Positions 33,706-42,330 of a stretch of 50,305 nt of DNA are shown here, piece by piece. Below the pieces are notes generated by a model. It was given only the letters and a program-made list of their open reading frames with translations. It was not told the origin of the DNA and searched no databases. The first letter of the stretch is position 1. Each line of letters starts with the position of its first letter. Source of the DNA: Bradyrhizobium cenepequi. Lineage in GTDB: Bacteria; Pseudomonadota; Alphaproteobacteria; Rhizobiales; Xanthobacteraceae. A program made the position numbers and the translations under genes. The stretch spans positions 1 through 50,305 of the forward strand of contig NZ_JAGKJI010000047.1 in NCBI RefSeq assembly GCF_020329485.1, in the 5' to 3' direction.

Positions 33706-35232
33706 TCACTCATGTGAAGCAGTCTCAAATCCGTCGAACGCGTCCTGCACGACCTTTTCGATCTGCGCGACCTCCTTGTCGCTCAGCGCCTCGAACTCCC
33801 GCTCCCTTCTCTTCCTGGACAACGTCCCGTTATTCTGGCGGATGAAGAGCAGCAAATCGTCCGCGAGGCGGTCCGGCATTTCGACCACCTCCATGATACT
33901 GCGCCGCGCCTCGTCGTGGCGGCGCAGATAGTCGATCTCGTGCGGCAGGTCGTATTCCACCGTCCGTTTGACGCAGCCATAGAGGAACTCGGCCTCTTCG
34001 GTGCAGTCGTAATAGCGATACAGATCAGCGGTGTCGTTCAGCACCTCGACATTTCTGTCCGGCGTCGGCCGCCAATCGATGAACTCCATCAGCGGCGTCG
34101 AATGCGATTGCAACGTGGTGCGGTAATCGTCGATCCGGTCGAGCATGACCGAGGAGACCGGAAACACCATGCCGGGCGGCGTGAACTTGCGTTCTGCAAG
34201 AACATGGTGGATCAGGCATCGGTGCAGGCGGCCATTGCCGTCCTGGAAAGGATGGACGTACACGAACCCAAAGGCGGTTGCTGCCGCCTGCAGAACGGGA
34301 TCGAGTCCGTCGTCACGCATCCGCGCATTCGCTTTGATCAGACCTCTCATCAGGCTGTCCAGATCATCGGGCCTCGCGCCTATGAACTCGGGCAGCGGAT
34401 TGTTATCGTGGTCCCGCTCGCCGAGGAAGACGCCATCCGGCCGTATTCCCGGATGGATCAGCCTGGTGTCCTCGATCAGAACGCCGTGCAGGCGAACGAT
34501 TTCGTCGACCGTAAGCGGATGCCTGCCTGCCTGAATGACGGCACGTCCCCATCTTTCAAGGCGGTTTCGGGGCGGGCGTTCGCCTTCAATCGCAAAGCTG
34601 GCACGGCTATCTGCGAGCAGAAGGAAGTTCGCAGCCCGCGACACGACATGCGCCCCGGTACGTCCCACCGTGTCACTGGCCTTGGCGGCAAGGCCACTTG
34701 CGGTGAAGGCCACGAGCGCAGGCGTTTTCCTGATCATCGGGGTGAAATCGTTTGTCCCGAGAAGATTGTCCCGGACGCGATGCCGTTTGGACAGCTTCGC
34801 CTTGCCGGTGAAATAGGCATCTTCGTCCAACAGATCGACGGCCGCGGCATTCGGCGTATCAGAAACGTCGAGCGTATCGCCCGTCAGAAACTCGTAGAGG
34901 AACCAGACGCGCCGCGTCGGCACGCCCGTCGGAGCAGCTTTGACGAAGGCTTCGATCTCCGCTTTGGGGACGGCTTGGAAGATTCGCTTGAGCACGAGCA
35001 GGTCGAGGCTCTCGTGACGTAACGCGAAGGTGAGATGATCTGCAAAGTTCTCGCCGGCCCAATATCTCTTGTCGTAAAGACGCCAGCCGCCTTCGTCCCG
35101 ATGGCTGCCGCGGATGTGCTTTTCGGACACGGCGCTTGGCCGGCGGACAGGTGCTTTGACCGACAGGGCGTGTACGAGCGCCGCCAGCCCCACCAGCCTG
35201 GTCTGGTCATTCAGGAGCCTGTCCTGAAACAT
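33706..35232 (-). CDS. Fic-domain AMPylase-type protein
   Basis: A protein of about 508 residues whose central Fic domain contains HPFQDGNGRLHR, the complete catalytic motif with the His base, anion-hole and Arg. Upstream, SRASFAIEGERP fits the (S/T)xxxE(G/N) inhibitory helix, placing it among class II Fic proteins with an N-terminal autoinhibitory segment. LLIEDTRL and GVFLGERDHDNNPLPEFIGARPDDLDSLM belong to the Fic core. The C-terminal 150 residues include a winged-helix-like tail. It would transfer AMP or another group to target hydroxyls. ATG 35232 is chosen; a GTG at 35259 is in frame. It is flanked upstream by repeated GTCGAAAA motifs and sits where the relaxase side of the second transfer cassette would be. 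Intact. Confidence 0.8.
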   Translation of the reverse strand: MFQDRLLNDQTRLVGLAALVHALSVKAPVRRPSAVSEKHIRGSHRDEGGWRLYDKRYWAGENFADHLTFALRHESLDLLVLKRIFQAVPKAEIEAFVKAAPTGVPTRRVWFLYEFLTGDTLDVSDTPNAAAVDLLDEDAYFTGKAKLSKRHRVRDNLLGTNDFTPMIRKTPALVAFTASGLAAKASDTVGRTGAHVVSRAANFLLLADSRASFAIEGERPPRNRLERWGRAVIQAGRHPLTVDEIVRLHGVLIEDTRLIHPGIRPDGVFLGERDHDNNPLPEFIGARPDDLDSLMRGLIKANARMRDDGLDPVLQAAATAFGFVYVHPFQDGNGRLHRCLIHHVLAERKFTPPGMVFPVSSVMLDRIDDYRTTLQSHSTPLMEFIDWRPTPDRNVEVLNDTADLYRYYDCTEEAEFLYGCVKRTVEYDLPHEIDYLRRHDEARRSIMEVVEMPDRLADDLLLFIRQNNGTLSRKRREREFEALSDKEVAQIEKVVQDAFDGFETASHE

Positions 35233-35261
35233 GCTGGTTCCAGATAGATTCAGCCGCACCG

Positions 35262-35465
35262 GTCGAAAATCCTTCTTGGCCGTCGAAAACTGCCGTAAAA
35301 ATTAGATTTACGTCGAGAAACGTACAAGAGATAAAGTCGAAAATCAATGGAATCCGACGAATTTCTCAGCAAAACCGTCATCAATGTCGAAAAATGCCTT
35401 GACTTTTATACACTCGCGGAAAAGCCCACCAAAAGGTCGAAAACAGCTTCAGAAGGTCGATTTCC
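35262..35465. repeat. GTCGAAAA direct-repeat cluster upstream of fic
   Basis: Five exact GTCGAAAA copies begin at 35262, 35282, 35336, 35386 and 35436, all in one orientation, with variants GTCGAGAA at 35312 and GTCGATTT at 35456. Spacings are mostly near multiples of ten (20, 30, 24, 50, 50, 20). The stretch is AT-rich compared with its surroundings. Multiple binding sites for a regulator or iteron-like function are possible. Confidence 0.6.
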
Positions 35466-35555
35466 ATTCCAAAAGCGCCGCGTCCACTCCAGGGCGTAGC
35501 GCGCGCTATGCCGCAAGAGCCGGTCGATCGGGTCTGGACGGCTATCGATGCGCGC

Positions 35556-36095
35556 CTAATCCGGCCGGTCAAAGGTCCACAGCGGATGCGCCGTGCCGAG
35601 AATGTCGCATCGAAGCACCGGACCGAAATACCGAGAGTCGAACGAATGCGGATGCGGCTGGAGCAGGAAGAATTCCCCCTCCACCAGCCTCAAACAGCCC
35701 TCCCAGACCGGCAGTGGCCGCCCTTCCCAATCTTTGGCGAGCACCTCGGCCACGACCTTTCCATTGATCGATAGGGTACCCTCCGGCTCATTGGCGCGGC
35801 AGATTTCATCGCCGCCGGTTGCGGCAATCTGCTTCAGAAGCGGCACTTTGACCGCAAGAACTTTGTGCGCGGCGATCAACAGCTCGATCGCGGGCGGCGG
35901 CCTGAACAGCGCCAGTTCACCGCGCGCGGGCAGCCGTTGCTCCAAGTAATAGAAGCCGAGTGGCGCGCTGCCCGAGGCATTGTAAATCAAAAGCGGTATC
36001 CCGTTCGCGAAGGAAATCAGCACTGCGATGATGCTGGCGCACATGGCCGAGAGCACGGCCAGTTGGCGCCAAAGACTTGCGCGCTCAATCAGCAT
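35556..36095 (-). CDS. traF: TraF-like S26-family conjugal peptidase, intact copy
   Basis: ATG 36095 (MLIERASLWRQLAVLSAMCASIIAVLISF) opens a 179-residue protein with an N-terminal membrane helix. It contains LLIYNASGSAPLGFYYLEQRL (catalytic Ser region), LLKQIAATGGDEICRANEP (Lys of the Ser-Lys dyad), TLSINGKVVAEVLAKDWEGRPLP and FFLLQPHPHSFDSRYFGPV. These are the boxes of TraF/LepB-like peptidases. The start lies within the rdfS coding end (11-bp overlap). This is the undamaged counterpart of the frameshifted copy at 6390-6928 and may supply TraF for any element still transferring. The relaxase expected next is absent; fic follows. Confidence 0.8.
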   Translation of the reverse strand: MLIERASLWRQLAVLSAMCASIIAVLISFANGIPLLIYNASGSAPLGFYYLEQRLPARGELALFRPPPAIELLIAAHKVLAVKVPLLKQIAATGGDEICRANEPEGTLSINGKVVAEVLAKDWEGRPLPVWEGCLRLVEGEFFLLQPHPHSFDSRYFGPVLRCDILGTAHPLWTFDRPD

Positions 36096-36303
36096 CGGAG
36101 GTCGACCTCCGCTTGTTCGCCAGCGAATATTCGACGAGGTCTTCGATGTGATAGCGGACATAGCGTCCGTGCTTGCGGTAGGCGGGTCCTCGGCCGTTTA
36201 CCCGCATCTTCTCAAGTGTATTCTTGGTGAGGCGCAGCCAGGCGGCAGCTTCTACTGTGTTGAGAAACGGCTTATCGGGCTCTTTGTCGTCACTCTTCGT
36301 CAT
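36085..36303 (-). CDS. rdfS: RdfS-like excisionase, copy 2
   Basis: A 72-residue HTH protein nearly identical to copy 1 (6918-7136), beginning MTKSDDKEPDKPFLNTVEA with AAGGAG upstream. It contains the HTH WLRLTKNTLEKMRV and wing RKHGRYVRYHIEDL. It sits between fseA and traF and overlaps traF. Such strong conservation compared with the more diverged flanks suggests selection or recent exchange between cassettes. Confidence 0.75.
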   Translation of the reverse strand: MTKSDDKEPDKPFLNTVEAAAWLRLTKNTLEKMRVNGRGPAYRKHGRYVRYHIEDLVEYSLANKRRSTSDAD

Positions 36304-36350
36304 TTCCGAGGCTCCTTGTCACCTACCTCGTCAAACGCGAGGCGTGAGAA

Positions 36351-36435
36351 GAAGCGTCGTCACATCGGCAACCTGATTGGGAGTGGCGAACGCGGCAGAG
36401 TCTGTTTCGCCATCCTGCGAAAGCAAGTCTCGTCA
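36351..36435 (-). promoter_or_regulatory. Conserved block upstream of rdfS, copy 2
   Basis: Shares GAAGCGTCGTC, ATTGGGAGTGGCGAA and GCCATCC-GCG-AAGCAAG with 7184-7270. On this copy TTCGC and GCGAA flank a short centre as an inverted repeat (36406-36421 region), a possible activator site. Confidence 0.45.
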
Positions 36436-36456
36436 AGCAGCCGCGACAAGAAGCGG

Positions 36457-37257
36457 CTAGCTCAGGAGATCGCGATAGCCGCCCTTCATCAATTCGGTTC
36501 CCTTGGCAACAAGCCGTCGCGTGCGATCCTTCAAGAATTGACTATGCCCGTGCCATTCCTCCGCAACTTTTTTCTCCCCGAAGATCGTGATTGCGATCTG
36601 GCGGTAGGTCTTGCCCTTCAGGCTTTCATCGAGCGCGATCAGGGCGTGATGCAGACGTTCGTCGCTTGCAAACGGCGGCCTTTGAATTGTCCTCAGGCCA
36701 GGCTCGGTGAAACGCTTCAGGCGCTTCAGAAGCTCGATTTGCGCGGAGAGGTCGCCGAGGCCATGGACCTCAAAGACCGGCGCGAAGGGCGCAGTCAGGA
36801 CAGGAAGACCGCGGATTTCGAGGGGGACATGAACGCCCGCTCCCTTCACCAACACCAACGGGACCTCGTCGACATCGACGACGGCCATTCGATTGACCTT
36901 GAAGTCCGCAAGCGTGAACGGCGGCGTGTTTTCGCCATTTCGCCTTTGGGCGTTGAGGCGGATCACCCGCTTCAGGGCATCGACGTGCCAGAACACCGGT
37001 GCCTGCCGGGCGCATAGCGCGGGGTCGGCAAAGGCATAAAGTCCCCATCGTTCGGCCCGAGGAAAGCGTCGCCTTAGCCGCAACAGCCACGTCCCATCGC
37101 TAAGTCTGATGTACGGCAGACGGCGAGGAACGGAGCCTCGCCACTCGGCGATATAGTCTTTGTTCCGGCGCAAGAACTCCCACGCCCAGTCGCATGCGTC
37201 ATAGCCCGCCGGATCAAGGCGAGCGGCGCCATCGCGCGTACGACGGTGCGAAGACAT
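36457..37257 (-). CDS. fseA: FseA-like excision activator, copy 2
   Basis: ATG 37257 (MSSHRRTRDGAARL) opens 266 residues. The N-terminal DUF6499-like part reads DWAWEFLRRNKDYIAEWRGSVPRRLPY and LRLRRRFPRAERWGLYAFAD. The C-terminal DUF2285 reads RLHHALIALDESLKGKTYR, AITIFGEKKVAEEW and DRTRRLVAKGTELMKGGYRDLLS. The last 60 residues are almost the same as copy 1, while the middle differs more (APFAPVFEVHGLGDLSAQIELLKRL), so the DUF2285 DNA-binding part is best conserved. Both copies are continuous, without the frameshift site of Mesorhizobium fseA. Two simultaneous FseA proteins could cross-activate both rdfS copies. Confidence 0.75.
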   Translation of the reverse strand: MSSHRRTRDGAARLDPAGYDACDWAWEFLRRNKDYIAEWRGSVPRRLPYIRLSDGTWLLRLRRRFPRAERWGLYAFADPALCARQAPVFWHVDALKRVIRLNAQRRNGENTPPFTLADFKVNRMAVVDVDEVPLVLVKGAGVHVPLEIRGLPVLTAPFAPVFEVHGLGDLSAQIELLKRLKRFTEPGLRTIQRPPFASDERLHHALIALDESLKGKTYRQIAITIFGEKKVAEEWHGHSQFLKDRTRRLVAKGTELMKGGYRDLLS

Positions 37258-37650
37258 GACGGGATGGTTCAGGGCCTGCCCCAAGCTAGAAAGCACTTCC
37301 GACGCTGATCGTTTCGGCCAAATGGGGCAACAGAACGGCCCAGCGGGTACTTTCGGGGGCGCCGATTGACATCAGTCCGCCAGTGTCCAGATCATACCCG
37401 CGCAAGCTTCTGCTGCGTCTTTGCGGATCGCCCAACACCTGATTACACGGTGCCAATCGGCCATCGTTGCGAGAGCACTTCTCTCGCTCCCGTGCTGGCC
37501 CCACGGCAGACAAACGACTCGAACGCGGTAGCCCCACGAACAAGACGTCTCAATGTCTATCTTGTAAATTCAGTGGTACGCTTTCTCGTGTGCGGGCCGA
37601 GTCCGGTCTGCACAGTAAGCGATCTCATTTGAGATTTAACGGAGGGCCAT

Positions 37651-37722
37651 ATGGCCAAGAAAGCAAAGAAGGCGAAGAAGACCACCGCGAAAAAAGCCAA
37701 AAAGAAAAAGGTGAAGAAGTAA
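37651..37722 (+). CDS. 23-residue lysine-rich KAKK peptide
   Basis: ATG 37651 is preceded by ACGGAGGG at ideal spacing and encodes MAKKAKKAKKTTAKK followed by AKKKKVKK, then TAA. Fourteen of the 23 residues are lysine and the rest are mainly Ala and Thr. This resembles the C-terminal tails of histone H1-like proteins and suggests nucleic-acid binding. In frame after the stop, the sequence remains open for about 60 codons without a start of its own. Confidence 0.55.
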   Translation: MAKKAKKAKKTTAKKAKKKKVKK

Positions 37723-37916
37723 GTCTTCGACGGCCTGCTGCTCATTGCGACCAAGGTGCCTGCTGCGGCAACGTTCGCGCTTGTCGACCTCGCTTTGGTC
37801 TGGATGGACCGCATCAATGGTTGGGCCGGACCGCATGGCGCCTTGGGCGCCGTGCAGTCCGGCCTCAAATTCTTACAGTCGTTTCCGGCAGCTCTGCCCT
37901 GAGTTGGCCGAGGCCT

Positions 37917-38066
37917 CTAATGCAATCCATTTATCACCGTCACGACCTTCGATAGCAGGACGCCGGTCGACATCAGCGCGGCAAGGCTAATGATCATTTG
38001 CGCCAGGCAAGTGCGCTTGAGCGTCACCGCTTGTGGATCGGGAAACACCTTGAACGGACTCGCCAT
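37917..38066 (-). CDS. 49-residue ORF, partner of the ORF upstream of fseA copy 1
   Basis: ATG 38066 after a GGAG box encodes MASPFKVFPDPQAVTLKR, matching VARPFNVFPDAP-MLKR at 8261. It then departs into a hydrophobic segment (MIISLAALMSTGVLLSKVVTVI). The expected ending (AVLLPHLAETISVG) lies some 600 bp nearer to fseA. About 600 bp, including the KAKK gene, seem inserted into the original small gene. Confidence 0.45.
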   Translation of the reverse strand: MASPFKVFPDPQAVTLKRTCLAQMIISLAALMSTGVLLSKVVTVINGLH

Positions 38067-38280
38067 CGTCAGCTCCATGAAGCGGTGAACGCGTTTGTAG
38101 TGGCCGAGGAATAGGGTGAGTCGCGCCGATCGCGATGCAGTATATTCGTCGCCTGTAAGGTTGACTCTTCACCGATTCGGCTGCGGCAAACTCGGGGGCA
38201 CGAATTGAGACGCCGCGCCCGAATCGGTTGGCCTAAGTTCGGGTAAACAAAAAGGTTAACGGCTTCCGTCGCACGGCTAA

Positions 38281-38354
38281 GCCCCCGCCCGAGTGGGATC
38301 GGGTGGGGCTCGGTGGAGAGAACCTCAGTCGCCGTTCTTCCGCGGCCGCGACCA
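38281..38354 (-). pseudogene. 3' remnant of a third DUF736 gene with its terminator
   Basis: The last ten codons of DUF736 (WSRPRKNGD and stop, 38325-38354) are followed by a hairpin region at 38281-38310 resembling those beyond the two full copies. Upstream the match ends abruptly. This shows a third module copy once adjoined the second transfer cassette. Confidence 0.65.
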
Positions 38355-38685
38355 GCCGCGAGCGCAGAAGATCGACCTGTCCGCTGTCTCATCGTTCCTT
38401 GGGTCGCATCGTCTCCTCCGATGCGACGACGGAATTGCGACCCGTGATTCGCGGGAATCGCAAAATGAAATTGCAAGCTTTCCGGCCTTCAAACCCAAAA
38501 AGCTTGCAATCTCAAATCGCGCTCCGTTCCAAAAAACGACTCCCACACAATGGCTTGGACAGTTCTTCATGGACGACGCATTATGTGTGATCAATCCGCG
38601 AGGGACCAAGCCATAGGGTCGAAACGTTGTGCGGCTCAGAGCCAGCCCCTGCCGCACGCGCATCAAAAACCCATTCGATGAGCAC
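38355..38685. other. Unassigned region
   Basis: No gene supported; the DUF736 upstream part is gone and short frames on both strands have no family resemblance. Confidence 0.3.
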
Positions 38686-38883
38686 CTAAGCTCGCGGAAG
38701 CGATACCTCTTCTCGAGTCATCGTCTGCGCATCGTAAATTCTGACCTGAAGCATTGGAAAGCGCTTCTTGAGATCTTCTGCCCCTGCCTTTGCTCCGTCT
38801 CTGGTCATAAACTCGGCTTTCAATCGACCATCCACTTCGAGCGCGTAGCCTGACGTGGGCAGTTCGCGGGCGGCAGCAACCAT
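38686..38883 (-). CDS. Small conserved-looking protein, unknown function
   Basis: A 65-residue protein, MVAAARELPTSGYALEVDGRLKAEF, TRDGAKAGAEDLKKRFPMLQVRIYDAQTM and TREEVSLPRA, has a compact beta-alpha-beta-like pattern and normal codon usage for the region. I recall similar short proteins in Bradyrhizobium but cannot name a family. The upstream Shine-Dalgarno is weak. It stands alone between the DUF736 remnant and the transporter remnant. Confidence 0.5.
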   Translation of the reverse strand: MVAAARELPTSGYALEVDGRLKAEFMTRDGAKAGAEDLKKRFPMLQVRIYDAQTMTREEVSLPRA

Positions 38884-39264
38884 TTCGTTTCTCGTCTCGC
38901 ATTGGGGGCTTTTGGAGGATGATAGCCTAGCGTGAGTCGCTCAAATCGCGCCAGCGGCACAATGAGTCTGTCTGAATCGTCGCGAGGCGGTAGTTATGAG
39001 CAATTGGCCTTCCGACCTTCGATAATTCGGGGAATTCCCTGATCTCGTCGTAGAGCTAAGCACGAATGGATGCCGCACCTTCCAGGGTGATCGGGGCACC
39101 TCTAGTAGGATTGCACACGGCGGATATCGACCATGACCGCCGACGATGGGAAAGTGCCCTTTCACAGGTTTTCCTGATTCTGAGCAGTTCTCAGCGCCGG
39201 AGGCATGAGCTTGGGTCGCTGTTCACCCAGCCGTGGCGGACGCGGTGGTATGCGTGGGACTGTC
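38884..39264. other. Unassigned region
   Basis: I see no supportable gene. A promoter for the small gene ending at 38686 is expected at the left edge. Confidence 0.3.
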
Positions 39265-39420
39265 CTAGTTCCTGCTATCGGTTGGCCAAGGGATTTACAA
39301 CGTGCAGCAGGTCCCCATTGGATATGCACTAGTTCCGCACCGGCTGCAGGGCCGAGTCAACGCGAGCATCCGGACGGTGGTGCGGGGGTTGGCGCCATTC
39401 GGCGCGATATCGAGATGCGA
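39265..39420 (+). pseudogene. MFS transporter scrap
   Basis: The frame reads YNVQQVPIGYALVPHRLQGRVNASIRTVVRGLAPFGAI. The RLQGRVNAS-R-PFGA pattern is the cytoplasmic loop before a late helix in DHA-type major-facilitator exporters. No complete helices flank it. Confidence 0.5.
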
Positions 39421-39592
39421 ACCGTTCATGTCCGGAAGACGATCTGGACGCAATGCCCGCGATGCAGCAGCGACGATCGGCATCAACATGGATAGGAGAG
39501 AAACTAAGGATCTGCTTGGTTTTGGCTAATAACCGAACACGAACGCCTACTGGCTGGAGGCTCACGACCGCTGCGACTTTGGCCCTGCCCGC

Positions 39593-41419
39593 CTATTCGA
39601 CGGTCACCGACTTCGCGAGATTGCGTGGCTGATCGACGTCCGTTCCCATCACGACAGCGGTATGGTAGGCTAAAAGCTGCACCGGAATGGCATAGACCAT
39701 GGGCGTAAAAGTTGAAGCCATGTCCGGCAGCACAATGGTCGCGAGCGAATCCACCGTCGCTTCCGAAGCCCCTGTCGCATCGGTCATCAGGATGATGTTG
39801 CCACCACGAGCGGCAACTTCCTGCATGTTCGAGACGGTTTTTTCGAAAACCCGGTCGTAAGGAGCGATCACCACCACCGGCATGCTCTCGTCGATGAGCG
39901 CAATCGGGCCGTGCTTGAGCTCGCCGGCGGCATAGCCCTCGGCGTGGATATAGGAGATTTCCTTCAGCTTCAGTGCGCCCTCCAGCGCTAAGGGGAACGA
40001 CGTGCCGCGGCCGAGATAGAGCACAGCGCTCGATTTGGCGATGTCGAGCGCGAGCTTCTCGATCTGCGGCTCGATCGCGAGCGCCGCAGCGATCAGCCGC
40101 GGAACTTCGATCAGCTCACCCACGAACTTCATTTCATCGATGTCGGACAATTCTCCGCGCTCTTTGCCTGCGGCGATCGCAAGCGCGGCCATCACCATCA
40201 GCTGGCAGGTGAAAGCTTTAGTCGAGGCGACACCGATTTCCGGCCCCGCCAGTGTCGGCAGTACGGTTTCGCTCTCGCGCGCAATCGTCGACGTCGGCAC
40301 GTTGACCACAGAAACTGTGTGCAGACCCTGCGCCTTGGCGTAGCGCAACGCGGCCAGCGTGTCGGCGGTCTCGCCGGACTGCGAGATGACGATCGCGAGA
40401 TCCCCCTTGCGCAAAGGCGCCTCGCGGTAGCGGAGTTCGGAGGCGACATCGATCTCGACCGGCATACGCGCCAGCCGCTCGAACCAGTACTTCGCGACGT
40501 GCCCGGCATAGCTTGCGGTGCCGCAAGCCGTGATCGAGATGCGCCCAATGTCATTGAAGTCGAATGGCAGTTCGAACGGTAGCGCGATGCGCTTGGCGGT
40601 CATATCGACATAACGCGCCAGCGTCTGCCCGACCACTTCCGTCTGTTCGTGAATTTCCTTGGCCATGAAGTGGCGATAATTCGCCCGGTCAACCAGGAAC
40701 GATGAAGCGCCGGACTTCAGCGTTTCCCGGTGAGCGACGGCGCCGTTCGAATCATAGATGACGCCGATCGTGCGGGTAAGCACGACCCAGTCGCCGTCTT
40801 CAAGATAGGTGATTGTATCGGTGAAGGGCGCGAGCGCGATTGCATCCGATCCTAAATACATTTCGCCGTCGCCATGCCCGATCGCAAGCGGCGACCCCTT
40901 GCGCGCGCCGATCATGAGATCGTTGTGACCTTTGAACAAAAATGCCAGCGCGAACGCGCCGCGCAGCCGCGGCAGCGACGCTTTCACTGCGTCCTGCGGC
41001 GAGTAGCCATTCTTTAGATGGGATTCGACAAGATGCGCCACCACCTCGGTATCGGTCTCGGAGGCGAAGCTAGCGCCATTCTGCTCCAGCTCAGCGCGCA
41101 GCTCGCGGAAATTCTCGATGATCCCGTTATGGACGATCGCGACATTGTCCGTCGCATGCGGATGGGCATTGCTTTCGGTCGGCTTGCCATGGGTGGCCCA
41201 GCGCGTATGACCGATACCGGTATGACCTGACAGCGGATCGCCGCTTAGCCGCGCCTCGAGATTTTTCAGCTTGCCCTCGGCGCGTCGGCGCTCGAGATGG
41301 TCGCCTTCAAGCGTCGCGACGCCTGCGGAGTCGTAGCCGCGATATTCCAGTCGTTTGAGTGACTCGACCAACTGCTCCGCGACCGGACCACGCCCCAAGA
41401 TGCCGACAATCCCGCACAT
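39593..41419 (-). CDS. nodM: Glucosamine-6-phosphate synthase (GlmS/NodM)
   Basis: This full-length 608-residue enzyme makes glucosamine-6-phosphate from fructose-6-phosphate and glutamine. The start MCGIVGILG places the nucleophilic Cys at position 2; a start three codons upstream exists but would bury it. The glutaminase half shows RLEYRGYDSAG, GHTRWATHGKP and HNGIIENF. The two SIS domains show ITACGTASYAGHVAKYWFE, ISQSGETADTLAAL, GRGTSFPLALEGALKLKEISYIHAEGYAAGELKHGPIALID, and the end is PRNLAKSVTVE. In a symbiosis island this is usually NodM, which boosts Nod-factor precursor supply, but sequence alone does not separate NodM from housekeeping GlmS, and no glmU is adjacent. No clear nod box was seen upstream. 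Intact. Confidence 0.8.
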   Translation of the reverse strand: MCGIVGILGRGPVAEQLVESLKRLEYRGYDSAGVATLEGDHLERRRAEGKLKNLEARLSGDPLSGHTGIGHTRWATHGKPTESNAHPHATDNVAIVHNGIIENFRELRAELEQNGASFASETDTEVVAHLVESHLKNGYSPQDAVKASLPRLRGAFALAFLFKGHNDLMIGARKGSPLAIGHGDGEMYLGSDAIALAPFTDTITYLEDGDWVVLTRTIGVIYDSNGAVAHRETLKSGASSFLVDRANYRHFMAKEIHEQTEVVGQTLARYVDMTAKRIALPFELPFDFNDIGRISITACGTASYAGHVAKYWFERLARMPVEIDVASELRYREAPLRKGDLAIVISQSGETADTLAALRYAKAQGLHTVSVVNVPTSTIARESETVLPTLAGPEIGVASTKAFTCQLMVMAALAIAAGKERGELSDIDEMKFVGELIEVPRLIAAALAIEPQIEKLALDIAKSSAVLYLGRGTSFPLALEGALKLKEISYIHAEGYAAGELKHGPIALIDESMPVVVIAPYDRVFEKTVSNMQEVAARGGNIILMTDATGASEATVDSLATIVLPDMASTFTPMVYAIPVQLLAYHTAVVMGTDVDQPRNLAKSVTVE

Positions 41420-42245
41420 GCCGATCAATGCCCCCCAGCTTTTAAGGAAATCATCTTCAAAATCGCCGAAGTCTCTTAGCCAAATTCACTCGTATGAAGG
41501 TATTCAATACTTATTGCGGATTGCGACATCGTTAGCGGTTCGACTCTGGGATTCGCGGTCCGAGCAATTAGTCTCGCCGCGTGCACGCGCGTGAGCTAGG
41601 TCTTAGAAGTTTCAGCCGTCATCGGTTTCGCCCGACCGCAGCGCGGCTTTGGCGAGCACGATCGATACCAGTAGCAGCAAGCGCAGCAAACGAACTGAGG
41701 GTTTCGGGGTGAGCCGAATAGTCAGGCGCGAGTTCCATGGTCCGTGCGACAGCGATCCATGGCGCAAGAAGACTCTTCGTCCGGTAGCGAAGAGAGCAAA
41801 TCGTAGTCGCGATAGGGCTGCCGCGTGGAGATATCTCGCCGGTAGACTGATTCAAGGGATCGATGACACTCGCTGCAGATCGACGGACCGCATGGCGTCT
41901 TGCGATAAAACTTCATGATTGTCGGTCAGCTCGTCTTGCTTCCTGCGCCGAGAGCCATTGAGGACGCTCTGGCCCGATTCTCGACGAGACTAAAACTATT
42001 GCGATTGACGGCTCAATTGTACGTAGGTAAGTCTTCGATATTGAAAGGGTTTGGAGAACTATACGAAAGTTTGTGATCCGTCCCTCCTCCGTTAGTACTG
42101 ATGTCAGCGGTCCACGCTTGCGCGGCCAGCTTGCGCGATCCATTAGCGGAAACAGTTTGTCATGACTACCCTCGCGCATTTTGCCCTGCCACCTAAGCTG
42201 CGGTACCTGTTCCGCAGTTGAACGCCAGGTTGTTCGTGGGCTGGC
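41420..42245. other. Region upstream of nodM up to the IS
   Basis: AT-richer sequence near 41450-41530 should contain the nodM promoter; I could not fit a nod box or a sigma-54 site. Minus-strand frames at 41619-41916 look protein-like but are fragmentary. Confidence 0.35.
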
Positions 42246-42330
42246 CTAGCTAGCAGGCTGTTGAAAAAAGGCGCTCGCCGCGGACCGGAGTCCGTGATTC
42301 ATTGACTCCGACGAGATTCGGAGATGGTGC

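Noticed and set aside
33916..35022. 368-codon plus-strand frame opposite fic
   Set aside because: Antisense shadow of the Fic gene, which has its complete catalytic motif.
36028..37017. 329-codon plus-strand frame across the second transfer cassette
   Set aside because: Covers traF, rdfS and fseA on the other strand, all with recognised motifs.
37557..37868. Minus-strand Phe-rich frame over the KAKK gene
   Set aside because: It is the complement of AAG/AAA codons; the plus-strand peptide has the ribosome-binding site.
41619..41916. Two overlapping minus-strand frames (MKFYRKTPCGPSICSECHRS and LLAPWIAVARTMELAPDYSAHPETL) that could be one frameshifted gene
   Set aside because: Plausible protein-like text, but no recognised family, no paralogue in the window to fix the frame, and no good start signal.
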